Assembly: GCA_032164245.1 (NCBI GenBank)
Contig: JAVMKO010000162.1
Span: 62,001-126,000 of the forward strand
Length of the DNA stretch: 64,000 bases
Direction of reading: 5' to 3'
From: Sternotherus odoratus
Lineage: Eukaryota; Chordata; Testudines; Kinosternidae
Shown here: positions 51,781-62,064 of the stretch, piece by piece
Layout of the letters: the number at the start of each line of letters is the position of its first letter
How positions within the stretch are numbered: the stretch's first letter is position 1
Made by a program: the position numbers and the translations under genes
Notes under the pieces: model-generated
Seen by the model: only the letters and a program-made list of their open reading frames with translations
What the model was told of the DNA's origin: nothing
The model's database searches: none

Positions 51781-52725
51781 GGTGTGGGTGTGTGTCCAGG
51801 GCCCAGGGGTGAGAGCTATGGGGGGTGTTGCAATGGGGCGGGTTGTGGGGGGCTGTGCCGGTGCAGGGAGCCAAGCAGGGATGCGGGGGTCGGCATGCGG
51901 GGGACAGGTTGTGGAGGGTTGTTGCAGTCTGTGTGAGGTTGCGTGAGGTGGTGGGGTTGTGCGTTTGGGGGGGTTGGGGGTGGGGGAGAGGGGTGTCTCC
52001 ATGGATTGGCTATTCCCTTCCACCCCTCCCCCGTTGGCATGGAAAGGGGGCACGGAGGGGTCGGAGGGGCACATTGACGCTGGCTGGGTGGGAGTTCGGA
52101 GGACCCCGGGTGCGGGCTGAGCGGCCCCAGGGAGGAGCCAGGATGTGAGGTGAGGGCTCCCATGGGGCAAGGGTGAGCTGTGGGGCAGAGCCTGGGGGGC
52201 GGGGAGCGGAAGGGACAGGAGGGCAGAGACTGGCGGAGGAGCCCGGGGAGAAGGGGAGGGACTGGCACTGTCCATCCCCCTCCACCAAGGGGATAACAAC
52301 CTACTACTGCCGGCCGAGCAAGGCAAAAGAACGCCGGGGGGGTAGTTGAGCGCCCTTGGAATTACCCGGGGGTGCCCCCCATCCGGTACGCCCAGTGCCA
52401 GGCCCTGGAAAATGGGCAGAGGGAAGGGGAAATCAAGGCACGGCGCGGCTCTTGGCAGGATTCGCATAGCGGGGGGGGCTGCGGGTTCAAGGCGGCTGGC
52501 CTGGCGCGCCGAGCACCGATTGGGGGGGTCCCCGCGGGGGAAGGGTCCCCAGCCCGGGACGAGGGGGAGACACCCGGCCCCAAGGCGCCCCGCGCCGGAG
52601 GGTGTGGGGCGGGCCCCGCGGGGTGTGTAATCTGCGTTCGCACCAAAGCAGATGAGCGCTAATGGTGGTGGGAGGGGGGAGCAGGGGGCAGTCGCCCGGC
52701 CTGGGGGAGGGGCTGGGCGCGGGGG
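51780..52725. other. GC-rich DNA, possible further exon of the coiled-coil gene
   Basis: On the minus strand a good acceptor ('cattttccag') near 52412 opens a frame starting GLALGVPDGG in the correct phase 0 after the exon at 53010. The frame then continues into low complexity, so the exon is only a candidate. Confidence 0.25.
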
Positions 52726-52729
52726 CACG

Positions 52730-52998
52730 TGGGTTAGAGCAGGGGGGGCTAGGAGCCAGGACTCCTGGGTTCTCTCCCCGGCTCTGGGAGGGGAGTGGGG
52801 GATAGTGGTTAGAGCAGGGTGGTGGGCAGCCAGGACTCCTGGGTTCTCTCCTCGACTCTGGGAGAGGAGTGGGGGCTGGTGGGTTAGAGCAGGGGGGGCT
52901 AGGAGCCAGGACTCCTGGGTTCTCTCCCCGGCTCTGGGAGGGGAGTGGGGGATAGTGGTTAGAGCAGGGTGGTGGGCAGCCAGGACTCCTGGGTTCCC
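52730..52998 (+). repeat. Tandem MIR-head units (4 copies)
   Basis: Four ~65-74-bp units with a two-unit super-period: 'gggggctaggagccagg' and 'gggtggtgggcagccagg' types alternate. Confidence 0.88.
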
Positions 52999-53009
52999 CC
53001 GGCACTCAC

Positions 53010-55965
53010 CTGGTGGGGGCTGGCATTCGAGCCTGGCAGCAGGGGCACTATTTTCCGCCGCTGGGCCTCCAGCTGGCAGCTCTCTCCTACAGTTTTCCAA
53101 AATCGCATCTCTTGAAAAGATTGGGCAGCCTTCCTCTCGCAATCCGCCGCCAACCTGCGGAGAAGGGGGGGGGGGGCGTAGCCTGGCCTGGGGAACCCGC
53201 CACCCCGCCCCAGAGGTGGGCGCATCTCGGCGCCGGGTCCCTAGGTCACCCGCCGCCCCGCCCCAGAGGTGGGCTCATCTCAGTGCCGGGCGAGGAGTCC
53301 CCGGGACACCAGCCGCCCCGCCCCAGAGGTGGGTGCATCTCAGTGCCGGGCGCATCTCAGTACCGGGCGAGGGGTCCCCGGGTCACCCGCCGCCCCGCCC
53401 CAGAGGTGGGCGCATCTCGGCGCTGGGTGAGGGGTCCCCGGGTCCCCTGGTACCTCCTTTCGTGCTGCTGCACGAGTTTCTCTTTCTCTTCCCTGTGGCC
53501 TGATATCATTTTGAGTCGATTTAACTCGTATTCTGTTTCCAACTTGAACAGCTCATTCCTGTGGCGAGAGGAGGGCCGGGGTGAGCGGCAGGCGTGGCCC
53601 CCCGGTGGGGGAGGGATCGGGGGTGGCGGGGTGCTGGGGGGGGGGTACCTTTGCCTTTCTTCAAGCACCTGAATCTGGTGCTGGTAGTTTTTTGCTCTGT
53701 GTCTGAGCCATACAGTTGATTGGTGTGCCAGTGGTATGGATGTTCTGCCTCTCGTCCACTGGGGCCTTGTGGGACCAGCCTCCCGCTGCACGGCCTCCTG
53801 GGAAGAGAAAGGACCTGGGTGACCTCCAGCCCCCCACTCACCTTCCAGAGCCAGGGAGAGAAACCAGGAGTCCTGGCTCCCAGTCCCCCCTGCTCTAACC
53901 CACCAGCCCCCACTCGCCTTCCAGAGCCAGGGAGAGAACCCAGGAGTCCTGGCTCCCAGTCCCCCCTGCTCTAACCCACCAGCCCCCACTCCCCTCCCAG
54001 AGCCAGGGAGAGAACCCAGGAGTCCGGGCTCCTAGCCCCCCCTTGCTCTAACCCACCAGCCCCCAGGGGGACAGAGGGGGGTGGGCATGGGGCCAAGGGG
54101 AGGATGAGGAGGCCAGACCGGGCCAGGCGAGGGGCACTGGGGAGTCAGCCTGTGTGTGGCCCTTGCAAATCATGTCTGCCTTCTGGTTTCTCAGTTTCCT
54201 CATCTATAAAATCGGGATCCTATTTCTCTATCCCACATGAATGATGGAACCACTCCTACTTTGGGGAACATCACAGATTGCTTAGGAAAGTAGGAAGTAA
54301 TTTCTTAGTAAAGCATATGACAGGATGCATTAAGATCCACTGTTTGAGAGACTGCACATTCGCACAATACTAAGTCACTTCGATACTACAGTGCTGGAGT
54401 TTTAGAGAAGGTTTAGACTAAATGAGATTGAATTAAGGACTATTTGGCAGCCTTAACTCCGAGTGCTTTGTTATGATCAGTGTGAAGGTCAGGCCTTTTT
54501 CTTTTGAATGTGTTCTATTTGGCTTATTAATAGCACAGTCTTACTATTTATACTGTAAAGCCACCACTTGGCACTGTGGTTTTCTTCTAACTTCGGGGGG
54601 AAGTGTATGCATGGTCTTTCCTGGCCCCCACGCACACCCAACTCATATTAAAAGGTTCCCTGCAAGACTTTAAAATTAAGTGGAATGCAGCTGAATTTAG
54701 CTTTTAAAACAAAATCAGCTGTACTCAAGTTAGCAACAGAGGGAAACCAGATATCTCAAAATGCACCCTTCTTTGATATAACAGCTACTGGAGTACAGAG
54801 TTGGGCTAAAAGTAGCCAGGAAAATGGTATGGCAATTATATGGAGCAGTTAAAGTCTTTAAAATATTATTTAACCTTGAGATGAAAACCATACTACCTAT
54901 AAAACTTCACTTTAGTGAACTCTTCTGGGCTCCTAAGTGCAACAGGGGGAAATGGTAGCTGCAACATCACAGCATAACAGATTGTGGAACATCACAGCAA
55001 AATGCCAATGACTTTCTATACTTCATTTTTCTAAAAGGCATATTTACAGTCAGTTACTAACAGAATGACCCATCCCATGCTACTTGGGGAAGTAAATTTT
55101 TCAGATCACCTTTAACATAAATTGAAGTCCTAAACACATAAATGTACTGATATTTGGAGAGTGGAAAATGGAAATACCATTGAAGCAGATGGTGAAATAG
55201 CTACCTACAGTATTTTGCAAGGCAAGTTCCACCTGTCTGCTTATTCTCAAATATATTAAACTGTTTTAATTAAAAAAAACAAAACAAAAAAACGACACAT
55301 ACAGAAACACCACTTAACCCTAACTACAGACTAACTCCTAGGGTAGCTTTTTATTGTTTTTGACTTAGAACTACTTGAAGAAAAATGTATTTAAAAGCGT
55401 GAAAAGAGAAGTCATTTAAATTTCATTTTTGTTTATAAATTAAACGTTCTTTAATGTATACTGGTGAAAGTATGAAAAATACACTATTAAACCTGTAAAA
55501 AATTAATACTACTCCAATGAATTTAATTTTAACTGCTGACAGGTATTTTTAAGAGCTATTCATATTTCAATGTAATCCTTACTATACCTGCATCGCTGGC
55601 AGAGTCTCCTGAAAAAATAAAACACATTTATCAGTCTTTAGATAAGAGATTCTATAAATCTCCGCCCCCAGGACCCCCTCCCTACCCAACCCCCCCCCGT
55701 CCCCTGACTACCCCCTCCAGAGACCCACCCGCCCCAGGACCCCCTCCCCTACCCAACCCCCCCCCGTCCCCTGACTACTCCCTCCAGAGACCCCTCCGCC
55801 CCAGGACCCCCTCCCCTACCCAACCCCCCCATCCCCTGACTCCCCCTCCAGAGACCCCCCCGCCCCCAGGACCGTCGGACAGGAAAGGGGTTAAAATGCT
55901 CCGTATTCAGGTCGACTCACCTCGACGTCTTCATGGCTCTGCGTCCCCCGCTGTTCGTGCCCCAT
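53010..55965 (-). CDS. Unassigned coiled-coil protein gene, five 5' exons
   Basis: Exons on the minus strand: 1, 55921-55965 (MGHEQRGTQSHEDVE, donor GTGAGT); 2, a 21-nt exon at about 55590-55610 (ETLPAMQ, acceptor ttttttcag, donor GTATAG); 3, 53649 to about 53802 (acceptor cttcccag, EAVQREAG ... AKNYQHQIQVLEERQR); 4, 53454-53558 (NELFKLETEYELNRL, then KMISGHREEKEKLVQQHERR); 5, 53010-53154 (LAADCERKAAQSFQEMRFW ... CQLEAQRRKIVP, donor GTGAGT). All junction phases agree and no stop interrupts them. Residues from exon 3 to 5 form heptad-rich charged coiled coil. A weak likeness to the LEE-x3-EL-x2-L-x2-E pattern of DRC2/CCDC65 suggests an axonemal protein, but this is not an assignment. The 3' exons are not located. 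Confidence 0.65.
53190..53450. repeat. ~60-bp minisatellite between coiled-coil exons
   Basis: Four to five copies of 'gccccgccccagaggtgggc' plus 'gcatctc(g/a)g(c/t)gccgggc'. It fills the intron between exons 4 and 5. Confidence 0.85.
53825..54065 (-). repeat. Tandem MIR-head units (3 copies)
   Basis: Three units on the minus strand, just upstream of exon 3 of the coiled-coil gene. Confidence 0.87.
54170..55580. other. AT-rich intron with an MIR-like tail, no gene
   Basis: A sharp change to AT-rich sequence. 54190-54215 resembles the MIR tail ('tctcagtttcctcatct', 'ataaaat'). The rest shows no coding or repeat signal. It lies in the intron between exons 2 and 3 of the coiled-coil gene. Confidence 0.5.
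55660..55870. repeat. C-rich ~70-bp tandem repeat
   Basis: Three copies of 'caggaccccctcccctaccc' plus 'cccctgact' plus 'cctccagagacccc', the same interior motif as in the hAT-like fragments at 4.1 and 24.1 kb. Confidence 0.8.
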
Positions 55966-56720
55966 CGTCTCTGCCCGGTGAGGTCTGGAGCTGAGGGGAG
56001 AGCGGAGGCGAAGGGGCTGGAGAGAGATGGGAGTGGGGGGGGGACTCAGCACGTGGGACAGTAACGGCCGAGGGGGGTGACGCGGGGCTGCGAATGGGGG
56101 CGGGGCCCGGCCACGCGCTCTACGGGGGGGGGGCGGGGACCCACCGCCGGCCCCAGTCTCGGCGCCCCCCAATCCCACGGGGCTGGGGCCGGATCCACGG
56201 CGGCTGAGGCAGCTCCGCGGCCCCCCTGCTTCCCGGGCCGAGAGTCACTTTCCCGCCCAGTCGGCCCCTCGTGGGTGTCTCGCTCACCCGCCACACCGGG
56301 GATTGCACTGAGCACGTGCAACTTCTCCCGCGCAACCTCTCCCAGGCTGGAGAAGGCGGAAGCGCCCCCGGGGCAGGCTGGGAGATGTAGTCCCTGACTC
56401 TCCCGGGACCGGCGTTAGGTTGAAAGCGGGAGGAGGAGCCGCGCTCCCCCCGCTGCTGCTCCCTGGCCGGGGGGGTCTGTGCCGGGGAGACCTTCATGAC
56501 CCCCCCCCCCGCTGCGGAGCTGCCGCCTCCAGGTAGCGGCGCGAGCCAGGGGGGCGGGGCTGGGGGCAGGGCGGTGACTCCGCCCCAGTGTCCGGGGGAC
56601 CCAGCATCTCGCAGTGTCGGGATCTGCTCCCGGGGGGGCCCCGCCCGCGGGGGGGTCGGAGCTGCTGTCCCCGCGGGAGACCAAGGACCCCCCCACCCGG
56701 CCCGGCTCTGCCCTGGGGGG
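55966..56720. promoter_or_regulatory. CpG-island promoter, 5' of the coiled-coil gene
   Basis: CpG-dense DNA directly upstream of the coiled-coil start codon. It includes 'ctgggagatgtag' at 56379-56391 (ACTACAnnTCCC-type) and a block homologous to 42.1-42.5 kb. The layout could serve divergent transcripts. Confidence 0.5.
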
Positions 56721-56759
56721 GGAGTGAGACCGGGCGGGGGGGACCCGGGGAAAGGGGCA

Positions 56760-57250
56760 GGTGGAAAATGTCTGATCAGCCCGGTCATGGGGGGGGGAGA
56801 AGAGCAGGTGACCCCCGAGGGGCGGGGGGAGGAAGGGGGGGGCTGAGATCCCCTCGGATTTACCGCTGCCCCCCCACCCTGGGGACCCCCCCGTCCTGCC
56901 CCCTTTCTCCCTAGAGAGCCACGAGCAACATCCAGGGTGGCCCCCCCTTTACCCCCCCGAGAAGGTCTCTGGTCCCCTCCCCCCATTTTCTCCCCACTTC
57001 GCCAGTGGCCAGTTCACATCTCAGGTCTGGGGTCCCCCCCATTGTTCCCTGCAGGGATTTGTCCTTGTTCAGGTGCGAATCGTTCCCCGTATTGATTTCT
57101 GAACTGGGAGGAGGGTCAATGGGCAGAGGCTGGGGGAGCCTGAGACCCGGATACCTCTGGGCTGGGGGGGCCGCTCTCTGCTGGCAACAGGACCTGGGAG
57201 GTCTCAAAAAGGGGAGGGAGGAGCAAGTGCCCCCCTTTGAGAGATGGCCC
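56760..57250 (-). repeat. Inverted copy of 8230-8640
   Basis: The minus strand matches the 'gatatctgggtctcaggctc'-like, 'aaggacaaatccctgcaggg' and 'agatgtgaactggcca' sequence of 8.2-8.6 kb. Confidence 0.75.
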
Positions 57251-57787
57251 AGCCCCAAGTTTCCCAGTCCCAGCTACTTCCCCTCCCCCACCCCGCCCAA
57301 CGCAGCACCCCCCCGCCTGCTAATCACATTCCCTGACCCACAGCCAGTGATATTCTCACTCCAGCCCCCCTCCTTTCCCCTGTGAGAGCCACAGCACCCA
57401 GGGTTCCCTGCCAGCCATGGGAATGTGAGGCGAGAAGAATCCATCCCATTCGGTTGTTGTTTTACTAGCACTGTGTAATCCCCTTCAATTTCCCCCCTTT
57501 CCTTTAGAACTGTTGAATGGTGACATGAAATCTCCCCACACATTGGTCCTTCTCCCCTCTATATGCAAATCATTCTTTGACCATTTTCTCCTCATGTAGG
57601 AATTACTGATGTCAAATTCTTGAAAACTCTTCCCACTTTTCTTTCCAGGTATCTGACTGATTGTTTAGTTCTGGAGATTTTCCTGTCTAATTATGTGAGA
57701 ACATGAGACTTTCTCAGGTATTGCCATGTGGAGGTGGGGGAAGGGCTGGCACTCAGTGTAGAGGGGGGGATAAGGATGTGGTAAAGC

Positions 57788-57903
57788 TGACCAGACAGCA
57801 AGTATGAAAAATCGGGACAGGGGTGGGGGGTAATAGGAGCTTGCATAAGAAAAAGACCCCAAATCAGGAATTTTCCTGTAAAATGATGACAGCTGCTCAC
57901 CCT
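57788..57903. mobile_element. Decayed MITE copy
   Basis: Same family as 44228-44345 ('gaccagacagcaag', 'aaaatcgggacagggg', 'ggggtaatagga'). The terminal repeats are eroded. Confidence 0.6.
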
Positions 57904-57909
57904 AGCTGT

Positions 57910-58790
57910 GGTATTGGAGGTGTGTCTGGGATTTTGATTTGGAGGAGTCCATGTCTCTGCTCCCTGTGGCCATGGTGGATTCTGTACCAAAGCAGCACGT
58001 CAGCGGAGCAGACGCACACGCCATCGCTCCGTCTCAACACGCAGCATTCACTGCCACATGGGACTCATGATTTTTTAGGGGTCAGCTTGATACGCCTGGC
58101 TGGGATGAATTAAGTTGGAGCGGGGGTTGGGGCTGTAATAGTTTGGGATGTTCCTTTCTGCATAGTCAGTTCTTTCCCTTTATTCTTTTACCCGCACTGA
58201 TTCCTGATGTCACTCTCCCCTTAACTTGCTTTGGTTATTTCAGTTCCAGTTTTTAAATGGTATCTAATAATTGCAAAGCTGAATGAAAGACAAAACAAAC
58301 TGGACCATTTGAATGTTGGCACATAGCTGGTAGAACTATACCGAGTGCAGGTTTGCTGTCATTACCTGGGTACCTAGAGCATTTTCTGATGAGGTGGGTA
58401 AAGCAATGTCAAAGAACCAAAAGCGCTTTCCAGGGTGAAAGTGCTCATCAGGTGTTTGCTCTCCTGGGTGCATGTCACCACCCAGAGCTTGGCAGCCTTT
58501 CAGGAGTGTCACGCTGCATTGTATTTACTGATCTCAAAAGAAAAGGTTAAGATGGCTGCTTCACAATATCCAATGAAAACTTGCAACCAATTATACAAAT
58601 AGCCCCTAATGCAATTAAACAAACGTGGTATTAATACTGATTCAGAACTAAAAAATATGAGATGTGCATGAGAAATGAACTGACACCTAATTTCCATTTC
58701 TTACTACCTGAAATTATGACACTTGCTCACACTATCTTTTTTCAAAAGCAATGCACAGCACAGAGTCAATTGAAATAATAAAACCCTGCC
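57910..58790. other. No gene recognised
   Basis: AT-richer single-copy-looking DNA. Confidence 0.35.
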
Positions 58791-58795
58791 AATTA

Positions 58796-59225
58796 TTCAT
58801 AGAATCATAGCATTTTAGGGTTGGAAGGGACCTCTGGAGGTCATCTAGTCCAACCCCCAGCAAGGGCTTTATCAAGCCTGACCTTAAAAACATCTAAGGA
58901 AGGTGATTCTACCACCTCCCTAGGTAACCCATTCCACCCTCCTAGGGAAAAAGTTTTTCCTAATAATATCCAATTTAAACCTTCCCAACTGCAAGTTGAG
59001 ACCATTACTCCTTGTTCAGTCATCTACCACCACTGAGAAAAGTCTAGATCCATCCTCTTTAGAACCCCGTTTCAGGTAGTTGAAAGCAGCTATCAAATCC
59101 CCCCTCAGTCTTCTCTTCTGTAGACTAAACAATCCCAGTTCTGTCAGCCTCTCCTCATAAGTCATGCGCACCAGACCCTAGTCATTTTTGTTGCCCTTCT
59201 CTGGATTCTTTCCAATTTTTCCACT
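58796..59225 (-). mobile_element. CR1 LINE 3' end
   Basis: The diagnostic CR1 3'-UTR in reverse: 'tcatagaatcatag', 'gggttggaagggacctc', 'catctagtccaacccc', 'cttaaaaacatctaagga', 'ccaccacctccctaggtaac', 'cagcctctcctcataagtca', 'ttgttgcccttctctgga'. 5'-truncated, no ORF. This family is characteristic of birds, crocodilians and turtles. Confidence 0.92.
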
Positions 59226-59295
59226 TTTAGTGTGGGCTCCAAAACTGGACACAGACATGGTTAAGAGGACACAATGTCCTTTATCAGTCAGCTCA

Positions 59296-59378
59296 GAGGA
59301 GGTGGCCAAGTGATTAAGGTGATAGACTACTAATGCCTTGTGCTCTGCATGCATGGGTTCTAATCCCCTACTCAGTGG
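59296..59378 (+). pseudogene. tRNA-Ser(GCU) pseudogene
   Basis: A class II tRNA body with the long variable arm (TTGTGCTCTGCATGCA). GAGGAGG and the 3' acceptor no longer pair, the anticodon reads ACU instead of GCU, and the T loop is TTCTAAT. It lies right after the CR1 end. Confidence 0.7.
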
Positions 59379-59504
59379 GCACATTTTTCTCTTCTACAAA
59401 CAACTGTCTCCCCATTTGGTACAATGAGAGACCAAACCTTGTAACCTCCTGCAAACAGAAACCTCCTCAGACTACCCTTGCTCCAAATAAAACATGTCTA
59501 GTAT

Positions 59505-59680
59505 CAGAGGGGGGGAGCCTTGTCAATCTGGATCTGCAGAAGCAACAAAGAGTCCTGTGGCACCTTATAGATCTTACTGGAGCATAAGCTTTCATGGGTA
59601 TTCACCCCCCAAAGCTTATGCTCCAATACACCACTGTTAGTTAAGAAGGTGCAACAGGACTCTTTGTTGCTTTTGTACAA
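59505..59680. repeat. Sauropsid dispersed repeat (partly inverted)
   Basis: It contains 'aacaaagagtcctgtggcac', 'ggagcataagctttcatggg', then its own inverted parts ('aaagcttatgctcc', 'aggactctttgttgc'), a common turtle/archosaur repeat. Confidence 0.65.
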
Positions 59681-59689
59681 TATGTCTGT

Positions 59690-61800
59690 ACCCTTCTGTC
59701 TGTCAGAGTTGGCAGCAACAAGGGCTGGGTTCAGTATCTAGGTGTCTGTTCAAATAACACAATGCAAAACTAGCTAAATTCCCCACCTGGGACAAATATA
59801 GACCATGCCCACTTCCAGGAGCCTCTAAGGGAGGAGATCGACTGAAGCTACACAACTTCAAGAAGTTGGCGTATCTTCAACTGACTTATCTGCCCTCCTC
59901 ACGGCAGTGGTAGTTGGCAGTGCGCTCCCTCGTTGACTCCAGCTTGCGCCTCTTGGCAAGCTGGAGTTCCAGAGTCGATGGGGGGTGCCCCTGGGGATCG
60001 ATTTATTGTGTCTTGATGAGACTCAATAAATCGATTACCAAAAGATTGATGGCTACCCGCGGTAGTGAAGACAACCCCTAAGAGGCAATACTTCCCCTCT
60101 AGAAAGCACAGACTCTGAGTGTAGCAAAAGCCTTTAAATAACAGAGAAACAATGTGGCTTTATGTTGGGGAAACAGGATTCATAACACAGACAATGAGGA
60201 AAAAACCCACCCCAAACAAATTGGGCCGTGTCGCTCCTTTGAGTCTAGCAACCCAAAAATCACCCAAAGTCCCACAACCCCAAGGTCTCTGTCAAGGTCA
60301 CTGCAGCCCCAGAGTTCAAATGTTCATCTGCAGAGTTTTACACCCTCCCCATCCTGTGTGGAAATGGGATGGATAAAGGGCAACTTGTGCGCTCAGATAA
60401 CTGACTGCCCCACCTCTGCATGGGGTTCTTCTGTAGCTTTCACCACAAGCCACGCCACTCTACCAGATGCTCCTCTCCAGTAGCCATCAAGTGAACCACA
60501 CCTTTTCACTCACCACTCACCAATATATCTTTAGGTGACCCTACTATTTAACTATTCAGTGATTTCAGCTCATAGGAGGAGAACATCACTGCTGGCACAC
60601 CAATGGTTTAAAGTGAATACAATCTATAACCAGATTTTTAGCAGAATTAAAACTAGATTTCTTATTACACAATAATAAAGGTACAAATAAAAAATTAATA
60701 CAATTCCATTCCCCTTGCCTAATGAGCACTACTTGCTAGTTGCTAAGAGGGAGAGGGCACCTCTCCCTTCCTACCTCAGAGATCACAACGGAGTGGGACA
60801 GGGGGAGAGAGAGAAAGGAGGACACTCACCCCTCTGGAAGGCCCTGCACTGAGCAGAAGCCAAGTACACCCCACACTTTCCTTGTCCCAAGGCTGCTGCA
60901 ACCCCTGTCCCTAGGGCTACTGTAGTTTGCTAATCAAAAAGGATGGGGGGGGAGCCCTAACCACCCCCACACTCCCTCCCACTTCCCACCCAGAGAACAA
61001 TGGCTTGAAACCATCCTCTTCTAGGCCCATCCTTGCTTCTTTTTGATCTGGGCCTTCAATGGAGGCCACGACCGGCAGAGTGCCAAGAGCCACTTAGACA
61101 AAGAAATGCTGTTGAATTGAGCCTCAGGCCTCACTGCACTCAGCCAAGAGTGCCTCAGTCTCCTCCCGATTAACTCAGCTATAGCCCTACACTTGGCCGA
61201 TCAGTGTGGAGACTCTCAGGCCTGAAGGCTGAGGGTTCTCAACAGATGGGCAAAAGACAGCACAAGTCACCACAGGAGAGCACTATGGTGGAGATCACCA
61301 TCAGTGCACAATTCCAGCCCCACCTCTGTGAGGGCCTCCTATGATGACAGCTGGAGCACATCCCCATCCTCACCAAGAAGAAAAGCAGCAGAAAGAAATG
61401 GAGGAGAAAAGAGAAGAAGGGCCAAGAGGGAAGGAGGAAGAGAGCAGGAAAAAGGGACAAATTCCAAATGCCCCCTGTGAGGCTCAGGTTAATAAATTCC
61501 AAGGCCCGAAGGAACCACTCTGGTCTGTATTTCTGTTTCTCATCGAACATAGAACGTCCCTCAAAATAATTCCCATAAGAATTAGAGCAGATTTTTTTAG
61601 AAAAACACCCAATCTTGAATTTTAAAAGGCCAGTTCTGGAGGATCCAACACAACCTTCAGTGAATTGCTCCAAACCCTGATGTTAATAATGCAAACCTTA
61701 TTTCCAGTGTGAATTGGTCTAGCTTCAGCCTGCAGACATTGTCTGCTCATAACCTTGATCTGCTAAAGTGAAGAGCCCATTACTAAATATTTGTTCCCTT
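59690..61800. other. Repeat-derived and unassigned DNA
   Basis: 59690-60100 shares diverged sequence with 25.68-25.85 kb. The rest shows no coding or RNA signal. Confidence 0.4.
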
Positions 61801-61809
61801 AGGCTCATC

Positions 61810-62060
61810 CTTAACCGTCTCTTTGATTCATCTCCTAGAGTCTGTCAGCACGATGCATGTTTCCATTCACCATTCCTGTGGCTCTTCTGTGAACCCCTCC
61901 CCAGTTCATCAGAATCTGTCTCAAATTCTGGACACCAGAAATAGACACAATATTTCAGGAGGGGTTGCAACAGTGGCCAGTACAGAGGCATTGTACCCTC
62001 TCTATTTCTACCTGAAAATCTGCTTGGATAGCGTCCCCCATCTGGTACAAAGAAACATAG
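61810..62060 (-). mobile_element. CR1-like LINE 3' fragment
   Basis: On the minus strand: 'agggtacaatgcctctgtac', 'tattgtgtctatttctggtg', 'tccagaatttgagacag', 'ttcacagaagagccacagga', the CR1/L3-like 3'-UTR word order. Confidence 0.6.
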
Positions 62061-62064
62061 ATTT

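Noticed and set aside
52300..52660. tRNA-like sequence at 'gcgggttcaaggcgg'
   Set aside because: No cloverleaf could be formed around it.
50159..53142. Val/Cys-rich 341-aa and Thr/His-rich 344- and 525-aa frames
   Set aside because: GT/CA-rich repeat read in frame. Only the right end near 52.4 kb could hold a real exon.
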